This document shows positions 53,778 through 63,524 of a stretch of 64,000 nucleotides of DNA, piece by piece. The DNA comes from Pseudomonas sp. ATCC PTA-122608 (lineage in GTDB: Bacteria; Pseudomonadota; Gammaproteobacteria; Pseudomonadales; Pseudomonadaceae): assembly GCF_001952855.1 (NCBI RefSeq), contig NZ_LPNO01000002.1, forward strand, positions 102,459 through 166,458. Reading direction: 5' to 3'. Below the pieces are notes generated by a model. It worked only from the letters and a program-made list of their open reading frames with translations, was not told the DNA's origin and ran no database searches. Position numbers and translations under genes: made by a program. Numbering within the stretch: the stretch's first letter is position 1; each line of letters starts with the position of its first letter.

Positions 53778-55766
53778 ATGTCCTTGCCCAAGCATCACCT
53801 GGAATTGCTCAGCCCTGCGCGCGATGTCGCCATCGCCCGCGAGGCCATCTTGCATGGCGCCGATGCCGTGTACATAGGCGGCCCGAGTTTCGGCGCACGC
53901 CATAACGCCTGCAATGACGTGAGCGATATCGCGCAGTTGGTGGAGTTCGCCCGGCGCTACCACGCGCGGGTGTTCACCACCATCAACACGATCCTGCACG
54001 ACAATGAGCTGGAGCCGGCGCGCAAGCTGATCCACGAGCTTTACGATGCCGGTGTCGACGCGCTGATCGTCCAGGACCTGGGGGTGATGGAGCTGGATAT
54101 TCCGCCCATCGAGCTGCACGCCAGCACCCAGACCGACATCCGCACCCTGGGCCGGGCCAAATTCCTTGACCAGGCCGGGTTCTCGCAACTGGTGTTGGCC
54201 CGTGAGCTGAACCTGCAAGAGATCCGTGCGATTGCCGATGAGACCGATGCCGCCATCGAGTTCTTCATCCACGGCGCGTTGTGCGTGGCCTTCTCCGGCC
54301 AGTGCAACATCTCCCACGCCCAGAATGGCCGCAGCGCCAACCGCGGCGATTGCTCCCAGGCCTGCCGCCTGCCCTACACCCTGAAAGATGACCAGGGCCG
54401 CGTAGTTGCCTTTGAAAAGCACCTGTTGTCGATGAAAGACAACAACCAGAGCGCGAACCTGCGCGCCCTGGTGGATGCCGGCGTGCGTTCGTTCAAGATC
54501 GAAGGCCGCTACAAGGACATGGGCTATGTGAAGAACATCACCGCCTATTACCGTCAGCGCCTCGACGAGATTCTTGAAGACCGTCCGGACCTGGCCCGCG
54601 CGTCCAGCGGCCGCACCGCGCATTTCTTCCTGCCGGACCCGGAAAAGACTTTCCACCGTGGCAGCACCGACTACTTCGTCACCGACCGCAAGGTCGACAT
54701 CGGCGCCTTCGACACTCCGACCTTTACCGGCCTGCCGGTGGGTGTGGTGGAAAAAGCCGGCAAGCGTGACTTGCAAGTGGTCACCCATGAGCCGCTGTCC
54801 AATGGCGACGGCCTCAATGTGCTGATCAAGCGTGAAGTGGTGGGTTTCCGCGCCAACATCGCAGAAGCTAAAGGTGAGTTCGAAGAAGACGGCGAGAAGC
54901 GCTACCGCTACCGCGTCGAGCCCAATGAGATGCCGGCCGGCTTGCACCAACTGCGGCCGAACCATCCGTTGAACCGTAACCTGGACCATAACTGGCAGCA
55001 GGCGCTGCTCAAGACTTCCGCCGAGCGCCGCATCGGCGTGTCGTGGGCGGCTCGCCTGCAGGAAGACCGCCTGGAGCTGACCGTCACCAGCGAAGAAGGC
55101 ATCAGCGCCAGCGCTGCCCTGCCCGGCCCGTTTGGCGTGGCCAACAAGCCGGAACAGGCCCTGGAAACCCTGCGCGACCTGCTGGGTCAACTGGGCACCA
55201 CCCAGTACCACGCCACCGCGATCAAGCTGGATGCACCGCAGGCGTTCTTCATCCCGAACTCGCAGCTCAAGGCCTTGCGCCGTGAAGTGATCGAGGCGCT
55301 GACCGAGGCGCGTATCCAGGCTCATCCTCGGGGCGGCCGCAAGGCGGAAACCACGCCGCCGCCGGTGTACCCGGAATCGCACCTGTCGTTCCTGGCCAAC
55401 GTCTACAACCAGAAGGCCCGCGACTTCTATCACCGCCATGGCGTGCAACTGATCGACGCGGCGTATGAAGCCCACGAAGAAACCGGCGAAGTGCCGGTGA
55501 TGATCACCAAGCACTGCCTGCGTTTCTCGTTCAACCTGTGCCCTAAACAGGCCAAGGGTGTGACGGGGGTGAAGACCAAAGTCGCGCCGATGCAACTGAT
55601 CCACGGCGATGAAGTGCTGACGCTGAAGTTCGACTGCAAGCCTTGCGAGATGCATGTGATTGGCAAGATCAAGGGCCACATCCTCGGCCTGCCGCAACCG
55701 GGCAGCGTGGTGGGTTATATCAGCCCGGACGACCTGCTCAAGACCATCCCGCGCGGCGCACACTGA
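53778..55766 (+). CDS. rlhA: U32-family RNA hydroxylation protein (RlhA/YdcP type)
   Basis: This is a 662-residue U32 'peptidase' family protein with a C-terminal DUF3656-like region. The N-terminal barrel has HHLELLSPARDVAIAREAI and VDALIVQDLGVMEL. Four Cys that probably hold an Fe-S cluster are in HGALCVAFSGQC and RGDCSQACRLPY. The length fits RlhA (23S rRNA C2501 hydroxylation in E. coli) rather than the shorter TrhP/YegQ. The ATG at 53778 precedes the conserved LPKHHLELL; an upstream in-frame start has no support. Confidence 0.85.
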   Translation: MSLPKHHLELLSPARDVAIAREAILHGADAVYIGGPSFGARHNACNDVSDIAQLVEFARRYHARVFTTINTILHDNELEPARKLIHELYDAGVDALIVQDLGVMELDIPPIELHASTQTDIRTLGRAKFLDQAGFSQLVLARELNLQEIRAIADETDAAIEFFIHGALCVAFSGQCNISHAQNGRSANRGDCSQACRLPYTLKDDQGRVVAFEKHLLSMKDNNQSANLRALVDAGVRSFKIEGRYKDMGYVKNITAYYRQRLDEILEDRPDLARASSGRTAHFFLPDPEKTFHRGSTDYFVTDRKVDIGAFDTPTFTGLPVGVVEKAGKRDLQVVTHEPLSNGDGLNVLIKREVVGFRANIAEAKGEFEEDGEKRYRYRVEPNEMPAGLHQLRPNHPLNRNLDHNWQQALLKTSAERRIGVSWAARLQEDRLELTVTSEEGISASAALPGPFGVANKPEQALETLRDLLGQLGTTQYHATAIKLDAPQAFFIPNSQLKALRREVIEALTEARIQAHPRGGRKAETTPPPVYPESHLSFLANVYNQKARDFYHRHGVQLIDAAYEAHEETGEVPVMITKHCLRFSFNLCPKQAKGVTGVKTKVAPMQLIHGDEVLTLKFDCKPCEMHVIGKIKGHILGLPQPGSVVGYISPDDLLKTIPRGAH

Positions 55767-55785
55767 GTCGCCGGTGAGCGTCATG

Positions 55786-56685
55786 CTACGGCGTGACGCT
55801 CACCGCTGTTTTCGAGCGCCACCACCAACCCCGCTGCAACCCCGCCGCTGCAATCAAAATCGCCGCCACGCCCAGCCATTGCATCCAGCCCAGGCGATGC
55901 CCAAAGGCAATCCAGTCGACAAAGATTGCCGCAATCGGGTAGATAAATGACAACGCCCCGGTGATTGCCGTCGGCAACTTCTGGATCGCGCCATACAGCA
56001 ACACATACATCAAGCCGGTATGCACCACGCCCAAGGTCAGCAATGCCGCCCAAGCATCTATCGAGGCAGACAGGCTGTGCCACTGCATCAGCGGTGCCAG
56101 CAGCAAGGCTCCCGTGGTCACCTGGATCAACGCCATCAAATGCGGCGGCACTTCCTTCAAGCGCTTGATGATCAGCGCCGCAATCGCATACAAAAACGCC
56201 GCGCCCAGGGCCAATGCCACACCCACCAGGTAATCGTCCCCGGTGTTTTGCTGACTGCCATGGGCGGTGACAATCGCCAGCATTCCAACGAAAGCTACGC
56301 TCAACCAGGCAAGCTTTTGCACGGTGATCTTCTCCCCCAGGAACACCGCGGCCAGCATTACCAGCATAAACGGCTGGACGTTATACACTGCCGTACTGAT
56401 GGAGATTGAAGCCTTGGCGTAGGACTCGAACAGCAGCAACCAATTGCCCACAATCGCCACGCCGCTGAGCATCGCCAGCCCGAGCTTGGTGTAGCTCAGC
56501 AAGTCCATGCGCAGGTAGCCCAGCAACCCGCACACCACCAGCAGCGTCAGCGCGCCGATCACGCAGCGCCAAAACACCACTTCGACCACCGATACACCCG
56601 ACACCAGCACGAACCAGCCGATGGTGCCGGAGATGAGCATGGCGGCGACCATTTCCCATGAACCGCGACGTATGGATTTGTCCAT
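55786..56685 (-). CDS. DMT-superfamily EamA transporter
   Basis: This is an inner-membrane exporter of the drug/metabolite superfamily, 299 residues with ten predicted helices in two EamA repeats (WEMVAAMLISGTIGWFVLVSG begins the first; GVALALGAAFLYAIAALIIKR begins the second). The start is ATG 56685 with GAGGAGC upstream. It is divergent from an Lrp-type regulator, an arrangement typical of amino-acid exporters controlled by their amino acid. Confidence 0.92.
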   Translation of the reverse strand: MDKSIRRGSWEMVAAMLISGTIGWFVLVSGVSVVEVVFWRCVIGALTLLVVCGLLGYLRMDLLSYTKLGLAMLSGVAIVGNWLLLFESYAKASISISTAVYNVQPFMLVMLAAVFLGEKITVQKLAWLSVAFVGMLAIVTAHGSQQNTGDDYLVGVALALGAAFLYAIAALIIKRLKEVPPHLMALIQVTTGALLLAPLMQWHSLSASIDAWAALLTLGVVHTGLMYVLLYGAIQKLPTAITGALSFIYPIAAIFVDWIAFGHRLGWMQWLGVAAILIAAAGLQRGWWWRSKTAVSVTP

Positions 56686-56766
56686 GATTGAGCTCCTCAA
56701 GTGAGGCTCAATTATGGCAATCTGGCTTGTAGTGACTCCAGATTCTAAATAAGGCGAACCTTGAAT

Positions 56767-56789
56767 TTTGCCTATTCTTATTAGGCAAA
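56767..56789. promoter_or_regulatory. Lrp-type operator palindrome
   Basis: TTTGCCTA (56767-56774) and TAGGCAAA (56782-56789) are perfect 8-bp arms around a 7-base AT-rich spacer, in the divergent region between the exporter and the Lrp-type gene. The size and composition fit an Lrp/AsnC dimer site. Confidence 0.6.
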
Positions 56790-56815
56790 CCCCAGGCATT
56801 ACTTTCGGAGCGAGC

Positions 56816-57259
56816 ATGATTGACAGCATTGACCAGCAACTGATCGCCGCGCTGATGGACGATTCGCGCCTGTCCCTCAAGGCCTTGGCGGGCATCACCG
56901 GCCTCTCCTCCCCCAGCGTCGGCGAACGGCTGCGGCGCCTGGAAGAGCGTGGGGTATTGAAAAGCTACACCGTGGACATCGACCCCAAGCATTTCGGCTA
57001 TTTGCTGCAAGCCATCGTGCGCATTCGCCCGCTGCCCGGGAAACTGCAGGAAGTGGAGCGCCAGATCCAGGCGATCCCCGAGTTCACCGAATGCGACAAG
57101 GTGACCGGCGATGACTGCTTCATCGCACGCCTGCATGTGCGCACCATGGACCAACTCGACACGCTGCTGGATAAGCTCAACGCGTACGCCGAAACCAACA
57201 CCGCCATCGTCAAGAAAACCCCGGTAAAACGCCGGTTGCCACCACTGAGTGATTCATGA
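56816..57259 (+). CDS. Lrp/AsnC-family regulator
   Basis: This is a 147-residue regulator with an N-terminal helix-turn-helix (IDQQLIAALMDDSRLSLKALAGITGLSSPSVGERLRRLEERGVL) and a RAM domain (about 65-140) that binds amino acids. The CDKVTGDDCFIARLHV segment is the usual RAM core. The start at ATG 56816 has CGGAGCGAG upstream. It is divergent from the EamA transporter, which it probably controls through the palindrome at 56767-56789. Confidence 0.93.
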   Translation: MIDSIDQQLIAALMDDSRLSLKALAGITGLSSPSVGERLRRLEERGVLKSYTVDIDPKHFGYLLQAIVRIRPLPGKLQEVERQIQAIPEFTECDKVTGDDCFIARLHVRTMDQLDTLLDKLNAYAETNTAIVKKTPVKRRLPPLSDS

Positions 57260-57355
57260 TTTTGAGTCACTGATGCAGTGACGGGATCGCTATTCTGTCA
57301 ACGCGGAGCGGTGTTTATGCTTGATCCACCCATTGAAACAACAGGCGTAAACACC

Positions 57356-58210
57356 ATGTATGTCATCACCGGAATCACAGGCAAAGTCGGCGGCGCCCTC
57401 GCGCGCTTTCTCCTCAACGATCGTCAACCCGTGCGGGCAGTCATTCGCGATGCCAGCAAAGGCGCCGAATGGGCCGCCCTCGGATGCGAGGTCGCCATCG
57501 CCAATATGGACGACGCCGCCGCCCTCACCGCAGCGTTCAAGGGCGCCACCGGCGTGTTCATCCTGCCGCCTTCGGATTTCGACCCGGAGCTCGGCTTCCC
57601 CGAGGCGCGCAAGGTGATTGCCGCCGTTGCCCAAGCCATCGAGGCGGCGGCCCCACAAAAAGTAGTGTGCCTGTCGACCATTGGCGCCCAGGCCGAACAC
57701 CTGAACCTGCTGACCCAACGCACCTTGATGGAACAGGCGCTGAGCGCGTTGAGCGTGCCGGTGACCTTCCTGCGCCCAGGCTGGTTTATGGAAAACGCCG
57801 CCTACGACGTAGCCACGGCTCGTGAGCACGGAGTGATCTACAGCTTCCTGCAACCGCTGGATAAGACCGTACCGATGATCGCCACCGCCGACGTCGGCCG
57901 CCTCGCTGCGCAACTGCTGCAGCAACATTGGAGCGGGCGTCGGGTAGTTGAGCTGGAAGGCCAGTGGGTCAGCCCGAACGACATCGCACGCACCTTGACC
58001 GAAGTGCTTGGTCGCGGTGTGACTGCGCAGGTGGTGCCTCGTGATACGTGGGAGCCGATGTTTCGTGAGCAAGGCGCGCAGAATCCAATGCCGCGCATGC
58101 GCATGATTGATGGGTTTAACGAAGGTTGGATCTGTTTTGAGCAGGCGGACGTGGTCAAGGGTGAGACCACGTTGCTCAAGGTGCTGCGCGAACTGGCTGC
58201 AAAAGCTTGA
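57356..58210 (+). CDS. NmrA-type NAD(P)-binding protein
   Basis: This is an atypical SDR of 284 residues with the NAD(P) motif TGITGKVGGALARFLL at the N terminus (TGxxGxxG) and downstream VVCLSTIGAQAEHLNLLTQRTLMEQAL. It lacks the YxxxK catalytic pair, as in NmrA/QorB-type redox sensors or reductases. I chose ATG 57356 because homologues begin at YVITG, but an in-frame ATG at 57317 has a better ribosome site (GGAG 8 bp upstream), so a 13-residue extension is possible. It is monocistronic. Confidence 0.85.
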   Translation: MYVITGITGKVGGALARFLLNDRQPVRAVIRDASKGAEWAALGCEVAIANMDDAAALTAAFKGATGVFILPPSDFDPELGFPEARKVIAAVAQAIEAAAPQKVVCLSTIGAQAEHLNLLTQRTLMEQALSALSVPVTFLRPGWFMENAAYDVATAREHGVIYSFLQPLDKTVPMIATADVGRLAAQLLQQHWSGRRVVELEGQWVSPNDIARTLTEVLGRGVTAQVVPRDTWEPMFREQGAQNPMPRMRMIDGFNEGWICFEQADVVKGETTLLKVLRELAAKA

Positions 58211-58240
58211 TGCCATGGCCTGCAAGCCAGCTCAGTGATT

Positions 58241-59047
58241 GGGTACATATCCGTTATTTAGGTAACGGCCACTTAGGGTTCCGCTCTTACAGCGGGTCAC
58301 TTTTGAAAAGCGCAAAAGTAACCAAAACGCTCTGCCCCGCCTGTCGGCACCTCGCTTAGGCTCGGTGTGCCCTCACTCCGGCATTGCTCCGCGGGCCGCC
58401 GCGACGGGCCATCCATGGCCCGGCGCGGCTAAACCGGCGTCCTGCCGGTTTACCCGCTCCGCAATACCTGCGTTCGGCCTCGGGCTGAATGGGGCAGTCA
58501 GATCAAGATCAAAAGCAAGAGCACAGCGGCCTACCGGCCGGCTTGAGTGTTAAGAGCGAAAGCAGGGCTGCTTTCCTGTAGGAGCGAGCTTGCTCGCGAA
58601 AAACCTGAGAACGCCGCGTTGAATCAGGATGCCCGCGTCATCGTTAACGACCTTCGCCAGCAAGCCCGCTCCCACATTTGGACCGTGCCCGCTTTAGCTT
58701 CTGATTTTGCTGTTGCTGTTGCTTCACCACACTCAAGCCGGCCGGTAGGCCGCTGTGCCCTTGATCTGCTGTTGATCTTGACCTTAGGCGCCCCGTTAAA
58801 CCACGCTGGCCGAACGCAGGCTTTGGAGCGTGGGTAACCCGGCAGGACGCCGGGTTAGCCGCGATGGGCCAAGGATGGCCCATCGCGGCGGCCCACGCTC
58901 CAAAGCCGGAGTGAGGGAACTCCGAGCCTAAGCGAGGAGCCGAGTGGTGGGGCAAGAGCGTTTTGCTTACTTTTGCGCTCTTCAAAAGTGAGCCGCTGTA
59001 AGAGCGGAACCCATATCAGCCGTTACCCAAATAACGGATATACACCC
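58241..59047. repeat. Large imperfect inverted repeat, about 310-bp arms
   Basis: The left arm 58241-58550 and right arm 58729-59047 are inverted copies; long stretches pair directly, for example CGCTTAGGCTCGG and CCGAGCCTAAGCG. Each arm contains smaller nested palindromes (AACCCGGCGTCCTGCCGGGTT near 58840 in the right arm). The 178-bp centre carries a REP pair. There is no gene or transposase inside. The outer ends, CCGTTATTTAGGTAACGG and CCGTTACCCAAATAACGG, are themselves palindromic. It separates the NmrA-type gene from xylB. Confidence 0.85.
58577..58676. repeat. REP/BIME pair in the centre of the large inverted repeat
   Basis: TGTAGGAGCGAGC...CTCGCGAA and CTTCGCCAGCAAGCCCGCTCCCACA bound a core related, in inverted orientation, to the core at 33603-33702 (shared strings include CCCGCGTCATCGTTAACG). 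The right half has changed to the GCTCCCACA type, making a mosaic of two REP variants. Confidence 0.8.
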
Positions 59048-59056
59048 AAAACTCCC

Positions 59057-60532
59057 CTAATCGTGCAAAGCCTTAGCCGCCCCCAACAACCCCCGAAACT
59101 TGCGATAACGCGCCTGCAACACACCTGCCTGAGCACCATCCGGAAAAAACCGTTGCTTCACCGGCATCCCCACCTGCAACAACTCCCCACCCTGCCCACT
59201 CGCCAAAAACCCCAACTTCGCCGCACCAATACACGCCCCCAACTCACTGCCATGCAACGTATAGATCTCCCGCCCAAGAATATTGGCCAACAACTGCGCC
59301 CAATACTCACTGCGCGCCCCACCACCCACCAACGCACAAGCCCCCACCGAGGCCCCGGCCGACTGCACCGCATTCAGCGCATCCAACAGCCCGAACCCAA
59401 CCCCTTCCATCACCGCATAACCCAACATAGCCGGCGTGCAATCATGCCCCAGGTTCATAAACCCACCCCGCAACAACGGGTCGTTATGGGGCGTACGCTC
59501 CCCCGCCAAATACGGCAAAAACAACGGATTGGAAACCGCCACAACCTGCCCCGTAGGCAACTCGGCCTGCACCCGATCCAGCAACGCCTGCTCATCAACC
59601 GACCCCGTCAGCCGGGTCACCCACCGCAGACAACTGGCCCCGGCCAACATCGCCCCCATGGTGTACCAACGCCCAGGCAACGCATGACAAAAACTATGCA
59701 CCGCACTCGACGGATTCCCCGCCGAGTGATCAGTAATCGCCACGATGGCCGCACTCGTACCCAACGTGATAAACGCATCACCTGCATTCACCGCCCCAAT
59801 GCCCACCGCAGCCACCGGGTTGTCCCCGCCACCGCCGGCAATCACCAGGCCCTCAGCCAAGCCGAGGCGCACCGCCGCAACAGCATTCAAACGAGCACTA
59901 ACCGCCCCGCCTTCCACCAGCCGTGGCATCTGCGCCAACCGCAACCCCGTCGCCCGCAGCATCGGCTCAAACCACTCCCGATTAGCCACATCCAGCCACA
60001 ACGTCCCGGCACCATCAGACACATCACTCACCCGCTCGCCACTGAGCCGCAAGCGCAGGTAATCCTTGGGCGACAACACACAATCAATCGCCCCAAACAC
60101 CGCCGGCTCATGCTCCTGCAACCACAACAGCTTCGGCGCGGTAAGCCCAGCCATCGGCAAACTGCCAGTGACCTCGGCAAACTCGCTGCCCAGCGCCTCG
60201 GCCTGGGCCATGGCACGCGAATCGTCCCAGAGAATCGCCGGATACAACACCCGATCGTCCTCTCCCAACAGCACGGCCCCGTGCATCTGCCCAGACAAAC
60301 CAATGCAACTCACCCGGTCATAAACCTCCGGCTGACCCACGCGCAACCGGTCCAGCGCGCTGAGACACGCCTGCCACCAATCCTCAGGATCCTGCTCCGA
60401 CCAGCCACTGTGCAAACGCGATATCGTCAAGTGCGCACCGGCATGGGCAAGCACGTTGCCTTGCTCGTCCATCAAGATCGCCTTGAGTTCCGAGGTGCCA
60501 AGATCAATGCCAAGGGAAACCGGGTTGTTCAT
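59057..60532 (-). CDS. xylB: Xylulokinase
   Basis: This is a FGGY-family sugar kinase of 491 residues. Phosphate-1 motif SLGIDLGTSELKAILMDEQG is at 6-25; IGLSGQMHGAVLL carries a substrate-contact His typical of xylulokinase; the C-terminal half has GGGGDNPVAAVGIGAVNAGDAFITLGTSA and LVGGGARSEYWAQLLA. It converts D-xylulose to D-xylulose 5-phosphate. It is the last gene of the ABC operon, 1 bp after the LacI gene. D-arabitol, xylitol or D-xylose are the likely primary substrates; no dehydrogenase or isomerase is in view. Confidence 0.93.
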   Translation of the reverse strand: MNNPVSLGIDLGTSELKAILMDEQGNVLAHAGAHLTISRLHSGWSEQDPEDWWQACLSALDRLRVGQPEVYDRVSCIGLSGQMHGAVLLGEDDRVLYPAILWDDSRAMAQAEALGSEFAEVTGSLPMAGLTAPKLLWLQEHEPAVFGAIDCVLSPKDYLRLRLSGERVSDVSDGAGTLWLDVANREWFEPMLRATGLRLAQMPRLVEGGAVSARLNAVAAVRLGLAEGLVIAGGGGDNPVAAVGIGAVNAGDAFITLGTSAAIVAITDHSAGNPSSAVHSFCHALPGRWYTMGAMLAGASCLRWVTRLTGSVDEQALLDRVQAELPTGQVVAVSNPLFLPYLAGERTPHNDPLLRGGFMNLGHDCTPAMLGYAVMEGVGFGLLDALNAVQSAGASVGACALVGGGARSEYWAQLLANILGREIYTLHGSELGACIGAAKLGFLASGQGGELLQVGMPVKQRFFPDGAQAGVLQARYRKFRGLLGAAKALHD

Positions 60533-60533
60533 A

Positions 60534-61526
60534 TCAGGGGCAGCCGCATGAATTACGAATTTTCAGGATGGGCGCAAGCCGCACGCTGTGTGTTTTACGC
60601 TTGGGCGACGCCATGCGCTCAAGCAGCAGGTTGACTGCACGAGCGCCCAGCTCCTGGACCGGCTGCGCGATCAGGGTCAGTCGCGGCACGAAGAAGTCCG
60701 CCCACTCAAAATCATCGAAGCCCACCAAAGCCATCTGCCCGGGCACATCGATATGCGCATCGCGCAAAGCATGCATCGCACCCAGGGTCATCAGGTTGTT
60801 ACCCGCCATGATCGCCGTGGGCGGTGTTGCCAGGGCCAATAACTGCGCGGTCGCTTGCCGCGCCGGCTCGCTGCTGGAGCCGCCATTGACCAGCAACTGC
60901 GGATCGAACGGCAATCCTGCTGCTTGCAATGCAGCTTGGTAACCGGCGACGCGTTCATCGGAAGTACCCAACCCCGCGCGCCCGGAAATAAAGCCGATAC
61001 GCCGGTGGCCATGCTCGATCAAGTGCGCCACCAGGGCCTGGGTAGACAGGGTATTTTCCACCCCGACCTGATCAAAGCGATCGCTCATCATCCGGTCCAC
61101 CAGTACCGCCGGCACTTCATTGGCCTGCAAGTATTCCAGGGCCTGCGAACCGGTAGACGGCGCCAGCAGAATGCCGTCCACCCGCCGATGGTGCAGCGTC
61201 GTGACCACCCGCAACTCCTGCTCGGGATCGTCATGGGTGTCGACAAACAGCATCATGTAACCGTGTTTGGCGCACTCGGTTTCAATCGCGTGCACCGTTT
61301 CACTGAAGTAATGGTTGGACAGCGCTGAGATCGCCACGCCAATGGTATTGGTGGTGGACCGGGCCAGGGAGCGCGCCAGCGTATTGGGGATGTAGCCCAA
61401 CTGCCGGATCGCGCTCTGCACCGCTTGCACCGTGTCCGGGCTGACCTTGCGAGTGCCGTTCAAGACGTGGGAAACCGTCGACGTCGACACCCCTGCAATT
61501 CTTGCCACATCCTCCATGGTTGCCAC
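60534..61526 (-). CDS. LacI-family repressor
   Basis: This is a sugar-responsive regulator of about 330 residues. The helix-turn-helix is MEDVARIAGVSTSTVSHVLNGTRKVS with the hinge helix LARSLA, followed by a periplasmic-binding-protein-like core (GVAISALSNHYFSETVHAIE). The start is set at GTG 61526 because AGGAG lies 8 bp upstream; GTG 61535 is also in frame but has the ribosome site directly against it. It lies inside the sugar operon and is therefore likely autoregulated. Confidence 0.93.
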   Translation of the reverse strand: MATMEDVARIAGVSTSTVSHVLNGTRKVSPDTVQAVQSAIRQLGYIPNTLARSLARSTTNTIGVAISALSNHYFSETVHAIETECAKHGYMMLFVDTHDDPEQELRVVTTLHHRRVDGILLAPSTGSQALEYLQANEVPAVLVDRMMSDRFDQVGVENTLSTQALVAHLIEHGHRRIGFISGRAGLGTSDERVAGYQAALQAAGLPFDPQLLVNGGSSSEPARQATAQLLALATPPTAIMAGNNLMTLGAMHALRDAHIDVPGQMALVGFDDFEWADFFVPRLTLIAQPVQELGARAVNLLLERMASPKRKTHSVRLAPILKIRNSCGCP

Positions 61527-61547
61527 GGTGCTCACTCCTGCGCTCTT

Positions 61548-62489
61548 TTAATGTTTGCTGGACCAACCGCTGTAGGAACCGACGTTGTCGCGGGTGATCA
61601 GTTTTGGCGCCAGCAGGGTAACCGCTTCGGCAGGTTGTTTGTCATTGAGAATGTCATTGCCGACGTTGACGGCCGTCTGGGCCATGGCCCATGGGTCCTG
61701 GCTGGCGGAAGCCTGGATCAGAGTGTCGGTCTTCAGGGCATTCTCGATATCCGGCGCACCGTCCACGGAGGTGATGATGATGCCGCTGCGTTTCAGCTGC
61801 TTGGCGGCCAGGTCGCTGCCGATGGCTTGCGGGTCGTTGATCGCGAACAGGCCGTCGATTTTCTGGAAGCGCGTGAGGTAGCCCTGCATCACGTTCAAGC
61901 CGCCTTCGCGGGAGCCTTTGCCGTCCTGATCGTCAGACAGCACCTTGATATCCGGCGCGCCGGCCAGCGCGGCTTTGCAGCCTTTGACGCGATCGGTCAC
62001 CGCCGTGACCTGCGGGCCATTCTGGATGATCACGTTGCCCTTGCCCGAAAGCTTGTCGACGATGAACTGGCAGGCCAGTTTGCCGGCTTCCACGTTATCG
62101 GTCTGCACCGTGGCATTCACGCCCTTGGCGTCGACGTCCACGGCTACTACCACGATCCCGGCGTCACGGGCTTTCTTGATCGCGGAGGCCATGGCCGACG
62201 GGTCGACGGCGTTAATCAGGATCAGGTCGACCTTGGACGAGATGAAGTTATCGATCTGCGAGAACTGCTTGCTCAGGTCATAGTCGGCCGACACCGAGGT
62301 GACCTTGACCGCCGGGTTCAGCTCCTTGGCCCGGGCTGTGGCACCGTCGGCAAGCGTCACGAAATACGGGTTTCCCAGGGAGCCCATGCTGATGCCGATG
62401 GCCTTCAGTTCACGGGCTTCCACGGCTTGGGACATCAACACGGCAACGCCCAGGGAGGCGACAACAGGAAAAATGCGTTTGAAGTTCAT
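61548..62489 (-). CDS. Pentose/polyol ABC substrate-binding protein (RbsB-like)
   Basis: This is a periplasmic type I sugar-binding protein of 313 residues with signal peptide (VVASLGVAVLMSQAVEA). Characteristic segments are ISMGSLGNPYFVTLADG, DLILINAVDPSAMASAIKKA and FAINDPQAIGSDLAAKQL. The sugar is not certain; the linked xylulokinase points to D-xylose, D-arabitol or xylitol rather than ribose. It lies 33 bp after the permease gene in the same transcript. Confidence 0.92.
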   Translation of the reverse strand: MNFKRIFPVVASLGVAVLMSQAVEARELKAIGISMGSLGNPYFVTLADGATARAKELNPAVKVTSVSADYDLSKQFSQIDNFISSKVDLILINAVDPSAMASAIKKARDAGIVVVAVDVDAKGVNATVQTDNVEAGKLACQFIVDKLSGKGNVIIQNGPQVTAVTDRVKGCKAALAGAPDIKVLSDDQDGKGSREGGLNVMQGYLTRFQKIDGLFAINDPQAIGSDLAAKQLKRSGIIITSVDGAPDIENALKTDTLIQASASQDPWAMAQTAVNVGNDILNDKQPAEAVTLLAPKLITRDNVGSYSGWSSKH

Positions 62490-62522
62490 GATGACTCTCT
62501 TGTGATTGTTGTTTGAGTGAAA

Positions 62523-63524
62523 TCAGGTCCGCGCACCGGACTGGCGATAGCGATCCAGCGCCACTGCGCCAATGATCACGATGCCCTTGATGATGTACTG
62601 CCAGATATCCGACACGCCCAGCAGCACCAGGCCGTTGGTCAATACTGCGATGATCAGCGCACCAATCAGCGTGCCGCCGATGGTGCCGACGCCGCCGGTA
62701 AAACTGGTGCCGCCGAGAATCACCGCCGCGATTGCATCCAGTTCATAGGATTGCCCCAGTTGCAGGCCATTGGCCGCGAACAGGCGTGACGCGCTCATCA
62801 CCGCGCCCAGCCCGGCCAACGCACCGGACATGGCATAGACGAACAGCAGCACTTTCCACACCTTGATCCCCGACAGCCGCGCCGCTTCCGGGTTGCCGCC
62901 CACGGAGTAGATCTGCACCCCCATCACCGTGCGCCGCAGGATGAACCACGACAGCGCAATAACGGCCACCGCGATGATCACCAGCCAGGGCACGCCCAGC
63001 ACTGAATCGTTGCCAATAAACGCAAATGGCAGGTCGGGGTTGAACACGGTCTTGTCGTCGGCCAACAGGCGAGCCAAACCGCGCATGGCCGTCAGCGCAC
63101 CCAGGGTGACGATAAACGGCGGCAGGCGCATGAAGGCGATCAGGCCACCGTTGACCAGGCCCAGTAAGAGGCCGAAGCCAACCCCGGCAGCAATCCCGAA
63201 CATGCCGAATTGCGGCGACATCGAGGCTTGCAGTGCGACCACGGCAGACGCCGCGAGAATCGCCCCCACCGACAAGTCGATGCCCGCCGTGAGAATCACA
63301 AAGGTCATCCCCGCCGCCAGCACCACGTTGACCGACGCCTGCTGGGTGATGATCGACAGGTTCTGCACCGTCATGAAGTTTTCGCTGGCCAGGGCAAAGC
63401 CCACCAACAGCAGCACCAGCACCGGCAGCATGCCCACCGTGCGCATCAGTTCGCGAATACGCTCAGCCTTGCCGATCGTTGCCACAGTCATGGTGTTGCT
63501 CCCGCTTGTCGTTGAATTAGCCAT
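62523..63524 (-). CDS. Sugar ABC transporter permease (RbsC family)
   Basis: This is a 333-residue inner-membrane permease with the family stretch [24 protein letters not shown] and the cytoplasmic loop [20 protein letters not shown] (here [19 protein letters not shown]). ATG 63524 overlaps the ATPase stop region by 8 bp; an internal ATG at 63491 also has a good ribosome site (GGGAGC). It partners the ATPase and binding protein on either side. Confidence 0.93.
   Translation of the reverse strand: MANSTTSGSNTMTVATIGKAERIRELMRTVGMLPVLVLLLVGFALASENFMTVQNLSIITQQASVNVVLAAGMTFVILTAGIDLSVGAILAASAVVALQASMSPQFGMFGIAAGVGFGLLLGLVNGGLIAFMRLPPFIVTLGALTAMRGLARLLADDKTVFNPDLPFAFIGNDSVLGVPWLVIIAVAVIALSWFILRRTVMGVQIYSVGGNPEAARLSGIKVWKVLLFVYAMSGALAGLGAVMSASRLFAANGLQLGQSYELDAIAAVILGGTSFTGGVGTIGGTLIGALIIAVLTNGLVLLGVSDIWQYIIKGIVIIGAVALDRYRQSGART

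Noticed and set aside
53583..55784. A 733-codon minus-strand frame opposite the U32-family gene
   Set aside because: The plus strand encodes the conserved RlhA-type protein with its four Cys; the minus frame has no motif.
58973..60634. A 553-codon plus-strand frame across the xylB gene
   Set aside because: It is Arg/Pro/His/Gln-rich with no domain, begins inside the large inverted repeat and is antisense to a textbook xylulokinase.
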